Positions 5,054 to 9,375 of a DNA stretch of 9,375 bases are shown piece after piece; position 1 is the first letter of the stretch, and each line of letters begins with the position of its first letter. The stretch is from Gammaproteobacteria bacterium (GTDB taxonomy: Bacteria > Pseudomonadota > Gammaproteobacteria > Pseudomonadales > Pseudohongiellaceae): positions 1 to 9,375 of the forward strand of contig DORE01000030.1 of assembly GCA_003514305.1 (NCBI GenBank), given 5' to 3'. Below the pieces are notes generated by a model that was given only the letters and a program-made list of their open reading frames with translations, was not told where the DNA came from and ran no database searches. The position numbers and the translations under genes were made by a program.

Positions 5054-7090
5054 TTAGGGGTATTTGCCGAACCAGGCAAGGATATTCTCCACTTTGCCAA
5101 TCAAACGCGAGGGTCGTCCTGCGATGCCATGTGGGGAGCCAGGGATGCGCACCATAACTACAGTGACACCCTGGATTTTCAGCGCCTGGTACATTTGCTC
5201 CGTTTCCGAGATGGGGGTTCGGCGGTCCTCTTCACCAGTCATCAACAAAGTAGGCGTTGTCATATTAGAAATCAAAGAAAGCGGAGAGCGACGCCAATAA
5301 TCTTCGATATTCTCCCAAGGCAATCCGGGAAACTGATTAGTGATTTGACCGATACCGCTATCGGCGGTGAGCACTTTGGATACCCAGTTAACAACCGGTT
5401 TTGCCACCACAGCAGCCTTGAACCGATCAGTCAGTCCGATTGCGTAGGCTGCTGCAATGCCGCCTGCCGAGCCTCCGGTAATGTAGAGACGGTTGGGATC
5501 CGCTATACCTTGCTCGATCAGAGCATCAATACCAGACATATGATCCGAAAAATCGTATTCTGAGGAATACCTGTTCTGCAACAGTAAGGCAAATCGCTCG
5601 CCGTAACCGGTACTGCCGCGATGGTTGTTGAAGAAAACGACGTAGCCGGCTGCAGCCATACGCTGCAGCTCAGCCGAGAAGTGCGGTCCATAGGCCGAGT
5701 GAGGACCGCCATGAATTTCCAGGATCAAGGGATAACTCCGAGCGGGATCGTAATTCGGCGGCGTGAGATACCAGCCCTGAATCTTCTCACCATCGATACT
5801 GGAGTCGTAGATAACCTCACGCAACTGGCCCAGAGTCTTGTGGCCCAGCAAGTCTTCATTCAACTGCGTCAGCTGAACCTCTGCGCCGTTAGACAAAGCA
5901 GAGAGATCTGCTGGCCGCGTTGCAGATCCCCGCGTCACTACAAGCAAATCTGACTCGAAGCTGTAAGAACCGCTGGCATAAGGCCTGCCAAGGGACTCCC
6001 CTCCAAGACCACTGACCAAAGTGCTGTGACCTCCGTCCAGATTAACCCGTGCAACCTCGGTCACGCCGCGACGGGTGAGCTGATAATGCAGGCCGTCATT
6101 GCCATCCCAGATCCAGTTAGACACAGAGTTGTCGATATCAGCAGAGAGATTTCGGTCATTGTCGCCGTTAATCCCGATCACATGTAGATAGCGGTTCCTG
6201 TATGCCAGTTTTTCATTATCAGTCTTGCCATATGCGATCAGTCTCCCATCTGGAGAAACCCGAGGCCCGGTTTCAACGCCTGGCATAGAAGTAATCTGAC
6301 GCAGTTCGCCGGCCATGTTGATGGCAAAAATATTGGACTCTCTTGATTGAAGCGCCCAGTTCTCATCGCGATTTGCGGAGAAGAGAATCTCCCGGCTTTC
6401 CGGTGTCCAGCTGAGACTGCTACTGTGATTATATTTTCCAGAAGTAAGCTGACGCGGAGTACCCCCTTCAGCTGGGACCACAAAGATGTGCGAATAAGCG
6501 GGGGGAAGGATGCCACTGCCGTCTTCCTGAAAGCGCGTCTCGGTGACATACTCAAAGGCTGGTGCCCATTCAGCACCTTTGGGCTTGGCTGGCATGTCTA
6601 CTGAAAACGGCTGAGCATCGAATTTCACATTCATGGTAAAAGCTATCGACTTACCGTCGGGCGACCAGGCTATATTTGAGGCCGACTCCTGAATATTTGT
6701 AATGAGTGCCGTTTGGCCCGTATCCATCCAGCGCACATAAAGCTGTAACCCCCGATCAGCAGTGGAAAGATAGGCAAGCCTTGTCCCATCGGGTGACCAG
6801 CGCGGCGAGCTGAAATTAGCGGTGCCCGACAGTAATGGTCGGTGATCAGAACCATCCGGAGCCACCACCCAGATGTTAGAGCGAGTGCGGTCGGTCATGA
6901 TGTCGTTACTGCGTCGTACGTAGGCGATCTGCTCACCGCCCGGCCTTATCTGCGGGTCAGTCGCATACTCAAGTTCGAAAACATCTCGCGATGTAAAGAA
7001 CCCTGTTTCATCCGACGCCGCTTGAACGGGCTGCAACATGAAACAAATGCCAAGTATGGCGAGAGTCGTCTTGGTAAAAATCTCTGACAT
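5054..7090 (-). CDS. S9 family (prolyl oligopeptidase-type) serine peptidase, downstream copy
   Basis: A 678-residue secreted serine peptidase. I start it at ATG 7090 rather than TTG 7201, because the peptide from 7090 is a clean signal peptide (FTKTTLAILGICFMLQPVQA, cleavage near 24) and the extra 37 residues are not protein-like. An N-terminal beta-propeller of the TolB/WD type carries WSPDG motifs near 98 and 142 and VSPDG near 278. The C-terminal alpha/beta-hydrolase domain has HGGP at 460-463, NHRGSTGYG near 489, nucleophile Ser541 in GGSAGG, Asp622 in TGEEDRRTP and His654 in GSPHGI. The triad is complete, so it should be active. It likely releases short peptides or acyl-amino acids from oligopeptides in the periplasm. 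The GGSAGG elbow differs from GWSYGG in the tandem copy at 7280-9316, suggesting different specificity. Confidence 0.92.
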   Translation of the reverse strand: MSEIFTKTTLAILGICFMLQPVQAASDETGFFTSRDVFELEYATDPQIRPGGEQIAYVRRSNDIMTDRTRSNIWVVAPDGSDHRPLLSGTANFSSPRWSPDGTRLAYLSTADRGLQLYVRWMDTGQTALITNIQESASNIAWSPDGKSIAFTMNVKFDAQPFSVDMPAKPKGAEWAPAFEYVTETRFQEDGSGILPPAYSHIFVVPAEGGTPRQLTSGKYNHSSSLSWTPESREILFSANRDENWALQSRESNIFAINMAGELRQITSMPGVETGPRVSPDGRLIAYGKTDNEKLAYRNRYLHVIGINGDNDRNLSADIDNSVSNWIWDGNDGLHYQLTRRGVTEVARVNLDGGHSTLVSGLGGESLGRPYASGSYSFESDLLVVTRGSATRPADLSALSNGAEVQLTQLNEDLLGHKTLGQLREVIYDSSIDGEKIQGWYLTPPNYDPARSYPLILEIHGGPHSAYGPHFSAELQRMAAAGYVVFFNNHRGSTGYGERFALLLQNRYSSEYDFSDHMSGIDALIEQGIADPNRLYITGGSAGGIAAAYAIGLTDRFKAAVVAKPVVNWVSKVLTADSGIGQITNQFPGLPWENIEDYWRRSPLSLISNMTTPTLLMTGEEDRRTPISETEQMYQALKIQGVTVVMVRIPGSPHGIAGRPSRLIGKVENILAWFGKYP

Positions 7091-7207
7091 AGTTACATTC
7101 CCATCGCTATCAATTTTCATTCCGCATCGTAACGGCAGTTTCTTTGTCCAGGCAAACAAAAATGGTCCATCCGCAGGAGATAGGTATTGAAGTTTTCGCA
7201 ACTAAGA

Positions 7208-7225
7208 ACCGACGCAGCCGTCGGT
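7208..7225 (-). terminator. Terminator-like hairpin between the two S9 peptidase genes
   Basis: A seven-base-pair GC-rich stem, ACCGACG with CGTCGGT, around a four-base loop. On the minus strand it is followed by TTCTTAGTT, a short and interrupted T-tract. It lies 54 bp after the stop of the upstream peptidase (7280), so it may attenuate read-through into the downstream copy. The weak T-tract keeps confidence modest. Confidence 0.45.
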
Positions 7226-7279
7226 ATCCGACACATTACCTATTAAGCTAATCGCCTCAGATATTTTCTGTAGCGCCAG

Positions 7280-9316
7280 TCAATTCGCTCGCGCTACGTC
7301 ACTTAACTCAGGCTTTAGGTACCGATCAAACCAGGCGATCCAGCGCTCGAAACGATCCTGCTGAAAACTGGGACGCCGGATGCCATGATGCTCGTCAGGA
7401 TAAACTACCAGCTGGGTCTCACGGCCTAGGCGTTTCATGGCGATATACATCTGCTCTGAATTGTTAATCGGAACATTCCAGTCTTCTTCCCCTCCCATCC
7501 ATAGAGTCGGAGTAGTGATCCTCTCAACTTTGTTAAAGGGTGAAAGTTCAGCCCACAGCTCAGGATTTTCCCAAGGAAGGCCAAACTCCAGCTCATACAT
7601 CAATTGATACTGGTCATGTCCATAATTAGAGGTCACTAGCCCGAGACTCGCACCAGATATGGCCGCCTGAAATCGTGTGGTCTGTGTAATCACATAGTTA
7701 GTTAAGATGCCTCCATATGACCAACCGCCGACACCGGTGCGTGCGGGATCAACTAGACCAATCTCGATTCCGTGATCTATCGCGGCCACCACATCGTCGT
7801 AATCATTCCTGCCCCAGGCTGCGACTGTACCGTGCGCGAATTCGGCGCCGTATCCGGTCGAGCCGCGGGGATTCGGCATAATTACCGCGTAACCGTTTGC
7901 CGCGAAGAGCTGGGCAGTTTCATTGTAGCCCCAATTGAACTGAGAAGCTGGGCCTCCGTGTAGCCAGAGAATCGTTGGGTAAGACTGCCCTTCCTCGTAA
8001 CCGACAGGTTTCACAAAAAAAGCTTCCACCTCAGTGCCGTCGGCGCTCTCGAATCGCCGCTTTTCGACCACCGCGCGGGAGATACCTTCCAGAGACTCGC
8101 TGCCAACTTGTGTCAGGCGAGCCAGTGCCCCATCAAACGCATAAAGTTCGCTTGGCATAGACGAATTGGCCAGACTTACTACCATTTCTCCGCCTGCCAT
8201 GGAAAAGTCTCGAACGCTGATCTCGCCACCGATTTCTCGAACAACATCGCCTCCTCGCGCGCGCACCCGAGCCAGCTGGTTGCTCCCACTGTCTTCCAAG
8301 CGAAAGAAGATATCGCGGCCGTCGAAGGAAAAGGTTGGATTCGACACATTGCGATCTAATTCCGGAGTAAGAATTTCGCGCTGATCGGCGTAAATATCTG
8401 TGATGGCCAGATATTTAGTTGGCGTCAATGCAGAACCGCCAACGTCGGGTCCGGTAGAGGTCACGTATGCGATACGCTTCCCATCAGGACTGAAAACTGG
8501 CGAGTAGTCACGCCCCTCGCTGCTTGTTATCTGCGTCATTGGATGATTTTCATCATCAATATCAACAATGAAAATGTCCGTTCCATAATTCAGATCAGGA
8601 TCATCTGAGCGATCGCTTACAAAAGCAATAGAAGAGCCGTCAGGACTCCAGACGGGATCAGAGTCATCATAATCACCGTGGGTCACCTGCAAAGGTGCTT
8701 CCTCTCCTAGGGTGTATACATAGATGTGAGTTCGGCGACGATCCAGATATCCGCGATAGTCTCGTTTGAACTGCATCCGATCGATAACGTAAGGCCGAGC
8801 CTTGTCATCATCTGTCTCATCATCATTCATCATTTCAGCCGAAAGATCCGTCATGACAAGCAGCAGGCGGCTGCCGTCTGGTGACCAGGCATAATCGTTG
8901 ACGCCATGCTTCGTATCAGTCAGTTGCATGGCTTCCCCGCCAATCTGACGATTAAGCGTCCAAACCTGTGATTTCGATCCCTCACCCTTGCTGGCTGTAA
9001 AAGACAGATACTTTCCGTCAGGACTCCACTGGGGATTACCTGCGGAAGTATCCACTGTGGTCATAGGTATTGGTTCGCCGCCTGCAGTGGGCACCACCCA
9101 AAGCTGAGAATTCGACTTGTCTTCCTCCATATCTCGCGCCCGTACAGAGTACACCACCAATTCTCCCTGAGGACTGACAACAGGGCCGGAGACTGACTTC
9201 AGTTTCATTAAGTCGTCTATTCTCAGAGGCTCTTCCTGAGCCACTGCGGCTGCGCTCAGCATCAAGGGCACGAGGACAAAAAGTCCTTGCAGGGTTCCAG
9301 ATAAACGCGTTTTCAT
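7280..9316 (-). CDS. S9 family (prolyl oligopeptidase-type) serine peptidase, upstream copy
   Basis: A 678-residue secreted serine peptidase. Residues 1-26 are a signal peptide (SGTLQGLFVLVPLMLSAAAVA, cleavage before QEEP). The beta-propeller spans about 30-400, with WSPDG motifs at 97, 144 and 223 and FSPDG at 275, and a very acidic loop near 164-171 (NDDETDDD). The alpha/beta-hydrolase domain has HGGP at 453-456, NPRGSTGYG at 482-490, nucleophile Ser533 in GWSYGG, Asp612 in GGEEDWNVP and His644 in DEHHGI, so the triad is complete. The family includes dipeptidyl and acylaminoacyl peptidases; this domain layout fits periplasmic trimming of oligopeptides. ATG at 9316 has AAGGAA seven bases upstream. 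Its paralogue follows 189 bp downstream on the same strand. The double-Glu exopeptidase motif of DPP IV was not recognised, so dipeptidyl activity is not claimed. Confidence 0.94.
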   Translation of the reverse strand: MKTRLSGTLQGLFVLVPLMLSAAAVAQEEPLRIDDLMKLKSVSGPVVSPQGELVVYSVRARDMEEDKSNSQLWVVPTAGGEPIPMTTVDTSAGNPQWSPDGKYLSFTASKGEGSKSQVWTLNRQIGGEAMQLTDTKHGVNDYAWSPDGSRLLLVMTDLSAEMMNDDETDDDKARPYVIDRMQFKRDYRGYLDRRRTHIYVYTLGEEAPLQVTHGDYDDSDPVWSPDGSSIAFVSDRSDDPDLNYGTDIFIVDIDDENHPMTQITSSEGRDYSPVFSPDGKRIAYVTSTGPDVGGSALTPTKYLAITDIYADQREILTPELDRNVSNPTFSFDGRDIFFRLEDSGSNQLARVRARGGDVVREIGGEISVRDFSMAGGEMVVSLANSSMPSELYAFDGALARLTQVGSESLEGISRAVVEKRRFESADGTEVEAFFVKPVGYEEGQSYPTILWLHGGPASQFNWGYNETAQLFAANGYAVIMPNPRGSTGYGAEFAHGTVAAWGRNDYDDVVAAIDHGIEIGLVDPARTGVGGWSYGGILTNYVITQTTRFQAAISGASLGLVTSNYGHDQYQLMYELEFGLPWENPELWAELSPFNKVERITTPTLWMGGEEDWNVPINNSEQMYIAMKRLGRETQLVVYPDEHHGIRRPSFQQDRFERWIAWFDRYLKPELSDVARAN

Positions 9317-9323
9317 ACTCTCG

Positions 9324-9329
9324 TTCCTT
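9324..9329 (-). promoter_or_regulatory. Ribosome-binding site of the upstream S9 peptidase
   Basis: AAGGAA on the minus strand, seven bases before ATG at 9316. Only 46 bp of sequence lie beyond it in the window and no clear promoter is visible there. Confidence 0.65.
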
Positions 9330-9375
9330 TGTCAGAAGTGGATGCTGCTCTCTTTTCGAGCAAGCAACATAATGA

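Noticed and set aside
5054..7201. Start of the S9 gene at TTG 7201 (715 residues)
   Set aside because: It places 37 non-hydrophobic residues before a clear signal peptide, starts right after a terminator-like hairpin and has no ribosome-binding site; ATG 7090 is better.

Overview
The window looks like the chromosome of a Gram-negative bacterium. Three products carry Sec-type signal peptides for a periplasm or outer membrane. One gene at the left edge begins a TonB-dependent outer-membrane receptor. Base composition is mixed, roughly half G+C, with AT-rich spacers. The gene set (TonB receptor, TPR plus 2-oxoglutarate oxygenases, PQQ-type beta-propeller, paired S9 peptidases) resembles marine or environmental Gammaproteobacteria. 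That placement is inference from protein style, not from a marker gene.

Layout, left to right. (1) 1-196, minus strand: the first 65 codons of a TonB-dependent receptor, running off the left edge. (2) 197-638: an AT-rich gene-free spacer. It holds a plausible sigma70-like promoter for the receptor and a cluster of dyads and direct repeats that look like operator material. (3) 639-2890, minus strand: a compact three-gene unit. In transcription order it is a TIGR02466/PF13759-like putative 2OG-Fe(II) oxygenase, an eight-TPR protein, and a second, prolyl-hydroxylase-like 2OG-Fe(II) oxygenase. Spacing is 10 nt, then a short overlap. Both oxygenases appear to start at TTG behind strong Shine-Dalgarno sequences. 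(4) 2891-3285: spacer containing only a doubtful coding remnant. (5) 3286-4944, plus strand: a secreted PQQ-binding-type beta-propeller protein resembling polyvinyl-alcohol dehydrogenase but without a haem domain. (6) 5054-7090 and 7280-9316, minus strand: two tandem secreted S9 prolyl-oligopeptidase-family peptidases. They are homologous along their length, each 678 residues, and separated by 189 bp that include a terminator-like hairpin.

How the parts may fit: the two S9 enzymes would trim oligopeptides in the periplasm, and the TonB receptor would import a large or scarce substrate (peptide, siderophore or glycan). The oxygenase-TPR-oxygenase unit is cytoplasmic by sequence, since no signal peptides are seen. 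It probably hydroxylates a protein or small molecule held or recognised by the TPR protein, but the substrate is unknown. The PQQ-like protein is an independent plus-strand unit for periplasmic oxidation of an alcohol or similar substrate. No tRNA, rRNA, insertion sequence, CRISPR array or phage gene was seen.
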